Shown here piece after piece: positions 54,644-64,000 of a stretch of 64,000 bases of DNA. Numbering within the stretch: the stretch's first letter is position 1; each line of letters opens with the position of its first letter. A program made the position numbers and the translations under genes. Under the pieces are notes generated by a model. That model saw only the letters and a program-made list of their open reading frames with translations. It made no database searches and was not told where the DNA came from. The DNA comes from Spiroplasma endosymbiont of Clivina fossor (GTDB lineage: Bacteria > Bacillota_I > Bacilli_A > Mycoplasmatales > Nriv7). The DNA lies in assembly GCF_964031115.1 (NCBI RefSeq), contig NZ_OZ035006.1:744001-808000 (forward strand). The letters run 5' to 3'.

Positions 54644-55711
54644 AGACTTCTTGCAAAATTAATTTAAAATATAATTGAATTGTTGTTTTTAATAAAAAGG
54701 TGGAATTTAAATGAAATTTAAAAAAAATAATCAAATAAGTGATAAAAATTTTTTAAGATTAACTGGTATTAAACATACTACTTTTAATAAAATGCTAGAA
54801 ATTTTAAAAATAGAAGAATTAAAAAAGAGATTTCGTCGCGGAAGAACCAATAAATTATCATTAGAAAATCGTATTTTAATGACTTTAGAATATTGAAGAG
54901 AATATAGAACTTATTTTCATATTGCAAAAAGTTATGATATTAGTGAAAGTAGTTGTTATAGAAATATCAAATGAATTGAAGACACTTTAATAAAACACCC
55001 TAATTTTCAACAACTTACTGGTCAAAAATCACTATTAAAAGATTATTTCAAAGATAAGACTGTTATAATTGATGTAACTGAAAGCCAAATCCAACGCCCA
55101 AAAAAAGACAAAAACAGCACTACTCAGGAAAAAAGAAAAAACACACAATAAAAACACAAGTTATAATTGAAAAAGATAGTAAAAAAAATATTAGTTCTGA
55201 TTTTTCTTATGGTAAAAACCATGACTTTAAAATTTTAAAAGATTCAAAAATTAAATTTTTACCAGAAACAACTGTTTTAGTGGATTTAGGTTATCAAGGC
55301 ATACAAAAAATTAATCATAATGTTTTAATTCCTAAAAGAAAATCAAAGAAAAACCCTTTAAATAAAGAAGAAAAGCAAAATAATGAGCGAATTTCAAAAA
55401 TGAGAATTGTTATTGAAAATGTTTTTGCTATACTTAAAAAATTTAAAATTATTAGTGAAAAATATCGAAATCGTAGAAAAAGATTTGCTTTAAGATTTAA
55501 TTTAATAGCTTCAATTTATAATTTACAACTATTAGTTTAAATATATTTGATAATTTAAAATTTCAGTCTTTTTTTATTGTAAATAATAATTTTTATTATG
55601 TTTTAATGACAAAATATTTGTAAAAATAATCTAAAAATTATTTTAATAACACTTTTATATTTATTTTAAATTTAAAAATTATAATTATCATATTAATTTT
55701 GCAAGAAGTCT
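54644..55711 (+). mobile_element. IS5-A copy 12, complete
   Basis: 1068 bp, ATT on both sides. The left flank is the tail after the proS scar; the right flank is an ISLre2 3'-end fragment. Confidence 0.92.
54711..55540 (+). CDS. IS5-family transposase (IS5-A), -1 frameshift
   Basis: Both frames are open; one codon differs in the KDSKKIISS region (Ile replaced by Asn). Confidence 0.82.
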
Positions 55712-55814
55712 ATTACCATTCTATCATATTATTGAATTTTTACACAATAAAAATTATTAATATTATTAAATTTTCACTAATATATATTAATTTATATTTT
55801 TTTTTTTTTTACTT
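55712..55814. repeat. ISLre2-type 3'-end fragment
   Basis: About 75 bp that match 14299-14342 joined to 15497-15530, followed by a long T run. It shows the ~155-bp repeat and the ISLre2 3' flank as one continuous sequence. No gene. Confidence 0.65.
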
Positions 55815-56186
55815 GGGCCTGTCCAAAATTCTGTGTCTCGATAATTCATTCTGAATTATACTTAAAAGAAGGAGAACAGAAAATGACAAAAAAAATAAAA
55901 AAAGAACCTGACGCAATTGATAAAGTTGTTGATTATTTTTTAGAAAATATTGATAATCCACAAGATTTATTTAAAGGCAATACTATTTTTCAGGAATTTA
56001 CCAAAAAATTAACTGAACGAATGTTAAATACGGAAATTAAAGATTATCTTGAAACTGATGAGAATCATAATAAAAGAAATGGCAACACACAAAAAACCAT
56101 TATTACTAAAAATGGTTCAATCGCAATTGATGTACCAAGAGATCGAAATAGTACTTTTGAACCAGTAATTATTCCGAAAAGACAAA
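55815..56186 (+). mobile_element. IS256-family element, 5' part
   Basis: Terminal repeat (GGGCCTGTCCAAAATTCTG) and the first ~101 codons of the transposase (ATG at 55883 behind AGAAGGAG), cut at ...PKRQ by IS5-B copy 2. Confidence 0.85.
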
Positions 56187-57092
56187 AGACTTGGTACATA
56201 ACCTTTAATTTTATCTACTATTTTGATAATATTATTTCCTAGGTGAAGTACAAATGTTAGATAAATACAAAGACGAAAACGAATTTTATAGTTTAATAGG
56301 CATAAAATATAAAACTTTCATGAAAATGGTAGAAATTTTAAAAGAAGGTGAAGCTAAACAAAAACAAATTGGTGGTAGACCAAATAAATTATCAATAGAG
56401 CAAAGATTACTTATGACTTTAGAATACTGAAAAGAATATAGTACATATCGTATTATTGCAAAAAAATATAATATTAGTCATGTTAGTTGTATTCGTAATA
56501 TCTTTTGAGTTGAAAATACTCTAATAAAAAATAGTCACTTTCATATACCTGGCAAAAAGATATTATTAGAAAATAAGGGTACTACTAATAATTTATTAGC
56601 AATTGATGCTACAGAAATTCCAATTGAAAGAATTAAAAAAAACTAAAATTATTATTTTCTGGTAAGAAAAGGCAACATTCATTAAAATCGCAAATAATTA
56701 TTGATTTATTTAACAATAAAATTATTTCAGTAGATTTTTGTTATGGCAGTACTCATGATTATAAGTTATTTTTAAAATCAAATACACTTATAAATCCAAA
56801 ATTAGAATTAATTGCCGATTCAGGATATCAAGGTTTGCAAAATGTTCATAAAAATACATTATTGCCAATTAAAAAGAGTAAAAATAATCCTTTAAATCCA
56901 GATAAAAAGGAATATAATAGCTTTTTAAGTAAAGTTAGAATTGTCATTGAACATGTTTTTGCTAGATTAAAAAGATTTAAAATACTAGTTTATCGTTATC
57001 GCAATAAGATTAGAAGATTTGGATTACGATTTAACTTAATTTCAGGAATATATAATTTTGAATTAAGCTAGTTATAGTTATGTACCAAGTCT
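56187..57092 (+). mobile_element. IS5-B copy 2, complete
   Basis: 906 bp, identical ends to copy 1. The left flank is IS256, but the right flank is a P-type ATPase gene, so sequence has been lost or exchanged at this copy. Confidence 0.9.
56254..57071 (+). CDS. IS5-family transposase (IS5-B), made by -1 frameshift
   Basis: Same two frames and A-AAA-AAC slippery site as copy 1; the second frame is identical. Confidence 0.85.
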
Positions 57093-57137
57093 AAAGAGGA
57101 AAATAAAATGTTTTTTGCATATAATCGTTCAATGTTA

Positions 57138-58458
57138 GGGACTGTACAATTAACTGTGTCTCTAAGTAATTAACTTAAATTCACTCTGTCCTCAAATTTT
57201 ATCATTAAATGTGAAATTGCACTACCCCAATTTTGAATTGGCATCGTTCATTTCTTAACCATATTTTGAAATGCTAAATAAAATATTTTAAAAACTGATG
57301 CGTCATTAGGAAAAATCTTTTTATTCTTAATGACTTTTCTTAATTGACTATTAACAGATTCAATCGCATTAGTTGTGTAAATAATTCTTCTAAATTCCTG
57401 AGGATATTCAAGAAAAATTATTAAATTATTTCAGTTATTTTTTCATGATTTAGTAATTTGTGGATACTTTTTATTTCATTTTTCTGAAAAATGATCTAAA
57501 GCAATTAACGCTATTTCTTCATTAATTGCTGTATAAATTGATTTTAAATCATTAGCTACAAGTTTGCGATCTTTGTAAGGAACAAATTTTAAACTATTGC
57601 GAATTTGATGAACAATGCATAATTGATGCTGTGTTTTTGGGAAAACAGCTTCTATTGCATCAGACATCCCAGTTAAATTATCACTACAAGCAACAAGAAT
57701 ATCTTGTAACCCACGATTTTTCATTTCCGTAAGATTATTAAGTCAAAATTTGGCTCCCTCATTCTCACTAATTCACATTCCTAAAATATCTTTTAAACCA
57801 TCTAAATTAATTCCTAAGGCAAGATAAACTGCTTTATTTATTATTCGTTTATCTTGCTTTACTTTAACAACAATACAATCAAAATAAACAATCGGATAAA
57901 TCTTCTCTAAAGGTTTAGTTTGTCACATTTTAACTTCTTCAATAACATCATCAGTTATTTGACTAATTAAACTTTCTGAAATTTCTGCTCCGTGATAGAA
58001 TTCTTGCAATTGTGCTTTGATATCAGAAATTGTCATTCCTCTTGCATATAAAGAAATTACTTTTTGATCAAAGTTATCAAATCTTCTTTGTCTTTTTGGA
58101 ATAATTACTGGTTCAAAAGTACTATTTCGATCTCTTGGTACATCAATTGCGATTGAACCATTTTTAGTAATAATGGTTTTTTGTGTGTTGCCATTTCTTT
58201 TATTATGATTCTCATCAGTTTCAAGATAATCTTTAATTTCCGTATTTAACATTCGTTCAGTTAATTTTTTGGTAAATTCCTGAAAAATAGTATTGCCTTT
58301 AAATAAATCTTGTGGATTATCAATATTTTCTAAAAAATAATCAACAACTTTATCAATTGCGTCAGGTTCTTTTTTTATTTTTTTTGTCATTTTCTGTTCT
58401 CCTTCTTTTAAGTATAATTCAGAATGAATTATCGAGACACAGAATTTTGGACAGGCTC
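57138..58458 (-). mobile_element. IS256-family element, complete
   Basis: 1321 bp. Ends GGGACTGTACAATT and the inverse of GAGCCTGTCCAAAATTCTG are imperfect inverted repeats. 8-bp target duplication CAATGTTA / CAATGTTG (one mismatch) at 57130-57137 and 58459-58466. Confidence 0.9.
57170..58390 (-). CDS. IS256 (mutator)-family transposase, intact
   Basis: 406 aa with UGA as Trp. Features in order: N-terminal region with NGNTQKTI and [22 protein letters not shown] and the first Asp in [11 protein letters not shown]; second Asp in [29 protein letters not shown]; and the third acidic residue in [23 protein letters not shown] lies ahead of the ATG at 58390. Full length for the family. Confidence 0.92.
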
Positions 58459-58664
58459 CAATGTTGTTAATTTGATTTTTGACTAATATATTATTGTTTT
58501 TTAGTCACTTTTTAGTCATTTGAACACTTTATTATTTTACATATAATTATAAAGCAGCCCCATTGGAGTTTTCAGCGTTAATTTGAGCTATTGGTGTTAG
58601 CATTGTTGCTGTTCTTTATTTAAGTGAAGTATTATTTATTATGATTAAGTTTTATCCGCTGTAG

Positions 58665-58762
58665 AACCGGCCATTTTTAACTGCTAGTGACTATTATCAA
58701 TGATATCTTTTGAATCGTTTTCTTACTTATACTACTTTTATTTTGTTAATGATAACGACTTT
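58665..58762 (+). other. Short region after the ATPase remnant
   Basis: 98 bp with about 30 open codons in the same frame (FLTASDYYQWYLLNRF then a hydrophobic stretch), without a start codon, cut by IS1595 copy 11. It may be the start of another membrane-protein gene or decayed sequence. Confidence 0.3.
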
Positions 58763-59014
58763 TTTTAATTTTGTCGAAAACTCTTGATAAAATAAAAAAA
58801 ATCATCAACTTGATAATTTTAAAAGGCTTTTATGTAAAATTACTATTTTTACTTTAACTTTTTTATACATTAAAATATAATATCGCTGTTTGTTGGTTTG
58901 GAGTTAAACCCTTATGTTGGTATTTTCATTTTCAGAGATTTAAATAATTTTGAATATTAGTAAAACCTAAACCATGATAATGAATTAAGGCTTCTTTAAG
59001 ACTAAATTGTAATT
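58763..59014 (-). mobile_element. IS1595-like copy 11, 3' fragment
   Basis: Terminal repeat, stop codon (58863) and the last ~50 codons of a transposase, ending where a type-2-like motif begins at 59015. Confidence 0.82.
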
Positions 59015-59279
59015 GGGCGCGTAAAGTTTTGTTAGGTGGAAAAATATTTGATTAATTTTGAAAGAAAAGTAACTACAATTTAATTATCGTTTTATTTGAA
59101 AAATAAGTAATAAAACAAAATATTTAATATTAACAAACATAATCTTAATAAAAGGTTATAAAAACTAAGTAAAATGCTTATAAAAACAACATTAAAAATT
59201 TTTTACAACAAAAATCATACATAAGAAATATATACTTAATTTGAATATTGAAATAATTTATAGTAAATGATTATTTTTT
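59015..59279 (-). repeat. 305-bp-type element, truncated
   Basis: Reverse of 45877-46181: starts GGGCGCGTAAAGTTTTG and ends in the AAATGATTATTTTT region where IS1595 copy 12 begins, lacking the type-1 end. No gene. Confidence 0.72.
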
Positions 59280-60115
59280 TTTTAATTTTGTCGAAAACTC
59301 TTGATATTTATTGAATATACTTAATTTTAGGTATATTTTTAATATGATAGAGGTGGATAATAATTATGGAAAAAATAATTCAAGAACTAGTAAATACTTT
59401 AACAGATGATCAATTTTTAGAATTTTATGAAAAAGTCAAACAACAAGCAGAATTAATAAAAAAAAACAAAAACAAAAACGGTTAAATGAAATTGATCAAA
59501 AATTTAGAGCGCAAGGTATTAAATGCCCTAAATGTGAATCTTACCATTGCGTTAAAAATGGACATAATTCAGAAGGAAAACAAAAATATTTATGTAAAAA
59601 TTGCCGTGCAAGTTTTGACGCTTTTCGTAATCATTTTATTTATTGAAGTCATTTAAATTATGAACAATGAAATTTATTGATTCAAATTTCATTGCTGGGG
59701 CAATCTAGTAAAACAATTTCTCGTTTTATTAAAACTACATTAAAAACTGCTTGATATAATCGTCAAAAATTAATGAAATCAAAACAATTAGAAAATACCC
59801 AATTAAAATTTAAAAAATTATCTGGTAAAATTCAAATCAATGAAACATTTATTAAAGAAATCCATAAAGGAAATTTCAAATATAAAACTGATCCACGAAG
59901 AATTCACCTTGACCCATTCGCAACTAATACTAAATGCTGTATTCAAATGGCAATTGATAATAATAACAATATTTATGTTAAATCCACAAACACCAAACGT
60001 TTACAAAAACAATGAGTTATTGAAAATATGAACAAAGAATTAATTAACGAAAATTCAATTATTACTTCTGATATGCAAAAATTATATTTTTTAGTAGCAA
60101 AACAAACAAATTCTA
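59280..60115 (+). mobile_element. IS1595-like copy 12, 5' part, frameshifted
   Basis: Transposase start at 59367. Extra bases in the run of AAAAACAAAAAC near 59458-59476 shift the frame early, and Asp is replaced by Asn in IQINETF at the first catalytic site. Cut at TTCTA by plectrovirus block 3. Clearly dead. Confidence 0.85.
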
Positions 60116-60630
60116 GGACGCATAAAGTTTTGTTAGGTGGGAAAATATTTGAATAAGTATTAAGACAGTCAGCAATGATTGTCTTTTTATTTTATAAAGT
60201 GTTAAAAATTTGTTCTTTGAAAATTAAATACAAGTGAATTAATAATGTTGGTATGTATTAAGACACGATAAATTGTGGGTGGTCGCCATCGCCATAACCA
60301 AAAGAAGTTTACCAGTTGATAGATAACACCCTATTAGCTATAGCAATTTGTTTCGTTTTGCAATAAAAAAATGAATGGGTAGATTTCCTAAAAATATACA
60401 CGCTATTAAATTAGTTCCAAGGGTAGGATGCGGACATTAAAGTGTAGAAATTTCTATATAGGGGTATGCTAAGTTTAAAAATATTAAAATCTTTATCTAA
60501 TAAAAAAACAAAATTTATTAACAAAGCTTGTTAAACACTTAAATCTGCGATATATAAATGTTTAAAAAACTAAGTTAACTAACAACTTAGTTAATATAAC
60601 TTAGTTTATTTATAAGAAAGGTAATTTATT
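60116..60630 (+). other. Plectrovirus intergenic region 3
   Basis: As in blocks 1 and 2: end motif, hairpin terminator at 60162-60194, the GGTGGTCGCCATCGCC segment (with a 6-bp CGCCAT duplication not seen in the others), TATAGAAATTTCTATA and AACTAAGTTA-like repeats. No gene. Confidence 0.6.
60162..60194 (+). terminator. Viral hairpin terminator
   Basis: AAGACAGTCA-GCAA-TGATTGTCTT and TTTATTTT, the same as at 43480. Confidence 0.7.
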
Positions 60631-60956
60631 ATGAAAAATATTGAAAACATTTTCTTAAATACTAAAAAATATCTCTTAAAAGAAACGCAAAAAGCAATGT
60701 TTATTAAAGCCCCAAAAATTCCGTGATTTAATGAACAAATCGGTATTTGGTTTCCAAAACGATTTGTTTATAAAGGAAAATATGAAAATTCGATTTGCAT
60801 TGGAATAATTTAAAGATAGTAAATACCAAGTAATTTTAATTAATCAAAAAGAAAAAGAAAAAAATTAATTAAAGGACAAGAATTATTAGGTTTTTTCATT
60901 GCCGAAAAAGAAAACAACAAAAAAGATATAAATTATAACTATTTTAAAGGAGTTTA
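60631..60956 (+). pseudogene. Plectrovirus 108-aa protein, frameshifted
   Basis: Open for ~60 codons to CIGII, then a stop caused by extra bases; a second lesion follows in the KEKEKN region. Confidence 0.65.
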
Positions 60957-60959
60957 AAA

Positions 60960-61181
60960 ATGAATATTGCGATTGGACTAATATTTATTATCATTTGCAT
61001 AATGCTATTGGCATATTTTGCTTATAAAATTTATGCCAAAATAAAAATTAGAATTAAATATAAAAATGCCATTAAAAATAATACGGGTAATTTTACAAAA
61101 GACGAAAAAGTATTTATTGCCCGCTTTGAAGAATGAGTTAAAGCTCCTAATTCAAAAGACAATAACGCGGATAAAAAATAA
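60960..61181 (+). CDS. Plectrovirus 73-aa membrane protein
   Basis: Intact; AAAGGAG upstream; stop overlaps the next start. Confidence 0.72.
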
Positions 61182-61342
61182 TGTTTTGAGAAATTATTAT
61201 GGAGTTCTTAAAACTGTTTGTTCCCATAGAAAAAATGCCTGCACAAGTTGCGTTTATTGCCGGATTAATTATTATCATTACTTTTCTTTTCGCCTTAATT
61301 TCAATTATGTATTTACCAATAAAAATGATTTTTGGGAGATAG
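61181..61342 (+). CDS. Plectrovirus 53-aa membrane protein
   Basis: Intact; one hydrophobic segment, as in the other blocks. Confidence 0.72.
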
Positions 61343-61345
61343 AAA

Positions 61346-61570
61346 GTGACAATAAACTTAAAAGAATTTAATTGAGAACAAATTAAACAAACTTTCTGAG
61401 ATTTATTTATCCAAATTACAACTATTCCGGCGTGAGTTTCTGGCAAAGAAATTGATTTAACCAAAGAACCACTTTGACTTTTAATAGCAAACATTGCTTT
61501 TTGATTCTTAACAGCGATTCATGGTGTGATTTATTCTAATGCTACTTTGAAAAACCATATCAGTATTTAG
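61346..61570 (+). CDS. Plectrovirus ~74-aa membrane protein with altered end
   Basis: GTG start instead of ATG, GGGAG upstream. One extra base after LTAI changes the last ~16 residues from the hydrophobic WFILMLLW type to HGVIYSNATLKN. It may no longer function. Confidence 0.6.
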
Positions 61571-61585
61571 ATAGGGAAAAAATTA

Positions 61586-61720
61586 ATGTCAAGAAGTTAC
61601 ATTGTGATGCATTCCCAAAGAAATTCAAAATTAATTAGGAAAAAATATAATCGTGTTAAGGTTAATCGTGGTTTTAACAAATTTAAGAAAAACTTTGAAT
61701 ATAAATGATGAATGTTTTAA
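61586..61720 (+). CDS. Plectrovirus basic peptide, 44 aa
   Basis: Intact, almost identical to 19574-19708. Confidence 0.65.
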
Positions 61721-61739
61721 AAAGAAAGGGGGTGATTAT

Positions 61740-61985
61740 ATGATTGGAACTTTCTTGGCCGATGCACCTGCAACAGTAGAAAAAATAACAGCTAGTGATG
61801 CGATGACTAAATTATGAAATGCAATTATAACGGCGTTTATTAAAATGTGAGAAATTATTGCTGTTAATATGCCACAAGTTGGTAACTTCTTTGCTGATTA
61901 CTGAATATTCATTTTTCCATTTATTTTGGCAATATTCTTTATTTGTTTTAAAATGTTTGAAAAACTACTTGGGGCGGTACGCTAA
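61740..61985 (+). CDS. Plectrovirus major coat protein, 81 aa
   Basis: Intact with few substitutions (for example DAMTK for DATTK). Confidence 0.82.
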
Positions 61986-62009
61986 CAAAAAAATAAAGTG
62001 AGGTGCAAT

Positions 62010-62995
62010 ATGAAATTTTGCAAATGAATAATAGAAAAAAATAACCATTTTATTGAATTGAATCGCACCTCATTTCTAATTTTATGACATTGCGGAGCAA
62101 CTTGATATATTTACAACGGTTATTTTAAAAACATTGTAAGCTATTTATTTTTAGCAGGTTGTATTTTAATTTTTCTTTTTAAAATCGGTAATTTAACACA
62201 AATTAACAAAGTTATTAATTTCTTAAAAAATTCACCATTAAATATTGTGATTGGTTCATTAGGAACTGGAAAAACTGCTTTTCTAGTATATGCATCAAAA
62301 TTACTAAAAAAGAAGAAATATCACATCGCATCAACCTTTCCATTACTAGAAAAACCCAAAAATTAAGTTTAGGTCATATGGGATTATTAGATTTTGATTA
62401 TCCGGTATTGCCAGACAAAACCTTACTTTTATGAGATGAAACCAATTTATTTCTTGAAGGTACTGATTGAGAAAAAAATAATACCAAAAACGAGGAAACC
62501 GGTATCCAAGAATATTTCGCTCTGGCACGCCATTTTGGTCATATTGTGTTAGCTAGCGGTCAAAGAGATAAACATATTTGAGTTAAAGTTCGTGATATTG
62601 CCAATAATGTGATTGTGGGAATTCGCAAAAAACCCGTTAATATTTTTCGTCCCTACTTAAAAGTCATCTATGGTACCTTTACGAGCATTGAAGAATATGA
62701 ACGCTGACGAAACACCTTAATTGATGCTAAAAATAGCAAAAAAGGCCGTCGCATTAAATATCGTGATATTCCTGAACTTGATATTTATTTTTTTAAACTA
62801 AAAATTCCTCTACCAATACTTAACACTTACAATTCTTTTTACCTAGCGTTTTTAAGAGATTACTTAAATTCAAAAGTAAATCCTGATTATGAAGATAAAT
62901 ACTATACTGATATGGCAATTGATTTAGAAGACTTAGAATACTTAAAAATGGATAAATTTAGCAAATTTTTAAGAAAAATGAAAGAAAAGGAATAG
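62010..62995 (+). pseudogene. Plectrovirus Zot-like ATPase, frameshifted
   Basis: Two extra bases in CTAGAAAAACCC (62345-62356) after PLLE break the frame just after Walker A. The rest, to KEKE and stop, is otherwise intact. Confidence 0.8.
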
Positions 62996-63001
62996 TAAAA
63001 A

Positions 63002-63286
63002 ATGGAAAATCTTGCAAAAATTGCCGACTTTCTCGCCCAAATGCTTTATAAAGTTTTTGATTTAATTTGAAGTCTTGAAGTACCGGAGACGAATATTCAA
63101 CTAATATTTCCTTTATTCTTAACGCTGGCTGTAGAATTTCTTATGGCAATTATTCTTGGATTTGGTAGTCAACAAGTTAATTTAGAAAAACAACGCCAAT
63201 ATGCGGTTAAAAATAAAGGTCGATTAAGTGCGTGAGGAAAAACTAAAAAACAAATAAAACCAATGAAATCAAAACAAGGTAACTAA
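63002..63286 (+). CDS. Plectrovirus membrane protein, 94 aa
   Basis: Intact; homologue of 18007-18291. Confidence 0.7.
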
Positions 63287-63288
63287 CA

Positions 63289-63539
63289 ATGTTTAAACTA
63301 ATTATTATTTTTATCTTAATAACTGTGTTCTTGGACTATTGGCTGGTAGTAATTTTGAAACTTTAACGAACTATATTAGCGAAGGTCTTACTAATTTCCA
63401 AAAATTTATTACTAGCAATTTAACAATTTTAGAACTATTTAAACCAATGGCTCGGACATTTTCGCAACACCCAATTTTTACCATTCTTGGTGTTACTTGT
63501 GTACTTATTGCCTTATTTATTGTAATTAAAGGTAGGTAA
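63289..63539 (+). pseudogene. Plectrovirus 82-aa membrane protein, frameshifted
   Basis: Two extra bases near 63325-63336 (ACTGTGTTCTTGG) break the N-terminal helix. The remaining part is open from about 63339. Confidence 0.68.
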
Positions 63540-63543
63540 AAAA

Positions 63544-64000
63544 ATGGAAAAATGAACTAAAAAACAAGAATTAGAAACAGAGAATGACAAATTAAAAATT
63601 GTTAATGTCATATTAGAAAATAGTGTTAATACTCTTAAATACATAATAATGGAAAAAAATAAAGAAATTTTAGAACTAGAAAAGTGAAATACTATTCATA
63701 TTAATCAAAAATCAGACTTGATAATTGAAAACCAAAAATTAAAAATTTTTAAACACGAAAGGAGAATAAAAATGAAAAAACTTTTAGCAAAATTATTTAA
63801 AAAAGATAATTCAAAAGAAAAAATGCCATTAAAATTAAGAATTAAAAATTCTTTTAAAAAGCAGTGGTTAAAAATAGCATTAAGTATCATTTTCATCTTT
63901 ATAAGTTTATTAATTTGTGCATTAACAGCAATGGATACTAAATGAATAACTAGAACAAGTAACGAATTTAATGATTTTATGAATAAACAGATGGTTGAAT
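63544..64000 (+). CDS. Plectrovirus membrane protein with extra N-terminal coiled coil, partial
   Basis: Open to the window edge from ATG 63544. The first ~76 residues (MEKWTKKQELETENDKL to KIFKHERRIK) form a charged coiled coil with no counterpart in block 1. It continues in frame into MKKLLAKLFKKDN, the start of the 129-aa membrane protein seen at 17344-17733. That inner ATG at 63772 has its own GAAAGGAG site, so two products or one fused product are both possible. Confidence 0.6.

Larger units (their letters stand above)
57093..58664 (+). pseudogene. P-type ATPase C-terminal remnant, split by IS256
   Basis: In-frame pieces at 57093-57137 and 58459-58664 join at the IS256 target duplication. 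They give KEENKMFFAYNRSMLL, a membrane helix, LVIWTLYYFTYNYKAAPLEF, and two more helices ending MIKFYPL and stop. The order of a short FFAYNRS-type loop and the last three helices resembles the C-terminal domain of cation-transporting P-type ATPases. The catalytic part is gone. Identification rests on pattern only. Confidence 0.55.
60116..64000 (+). mobile_element. Plectrovirus-derived block 3, runs off the window
   Basis: Begins at GGACGCATAAAG directly inside IS1595 copy 12. Same gene order as block 1. Frameshifts in three genes and one extra coiled-coil open frame. Confidence 0.85.

Overview
The window reads as the chromosome of a Spiroplasma, probably an insect- or arthropod-associated one. 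UGA must be read as tryptophan to keep almost every conserved gene open (secA, uvrB, polA, aspS, hisS, gap and others). The DNA is very AT-rich. Three blocks encode SpV1-type plectrovirus proteins (small coat protein, Zot-like ATPase, a run of tiny membrane proteins). All protein calls here come from reading translations by eye; no database search was possible.

Housekeeping genes form short islands: secA-uvrB with a convergent coaE (3862-8830); rplK-rplA (12918-14056); hisS-aspS with a DUF2130-type coiled-coil protein upstream (21234-25836); a lipoprotein/membrane-protein pair, then polA-mutM, then the replication-loader pair dnaB/dnaD-like and dnaI (30718-38807); gap-pgk (41161-43416); one tRNA-Ser(GCU) (48448-48537); and a cardiolipin synthase with an uncharacterised neighbour (49740-51993). 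Several other genes survive only as debris: proS is cut by two insertion sequences and ends in an IS256-end scar, cls carries a frameshift, and fragments of an ABC permease and a P-type ATPase remain.

Most of the rest is mobile DNA. I count twelve copies of one IS5-family element (called IS5-A here, 1068 bp, 20-bp inverted repeats starting AGACTTCTTGC, 3-bp AWT target duplication, transposase made by a -1 frameshift). There are two copies of a second IS5 element (IS5-B, 906 bp) and twelve whole or broken copies of an IS1595/ISXO2-like element (about 1146 bp, ends TTTTAATTTTGTCG, 8-bp target duplication). There is also one whole IS256-family element with several fragments, and one ISLre2 (UPF0236)-type transposase remnant. 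They are nested up to four deep. The plectrovirus blocks lie at 17242-21233 (minus), 43434-45798 (plus) and 60116-64000 (plus, running off the window).

The least explained signal is a family of short end motifs, GGTCGCGTTTAGTTTTC (type 1) and GGACGCATAAAGTTTTG (type 2). They resemble each other and face inwards like terminal inverted repeats. They bound plectrovirus blocks, an ISLre2-type 3' end and small non-coding elements of about 280-305 bp. This suggests that plectrovirus DNA, an ISLre2-like transposase and MITE-like elements share one mobilisation system.
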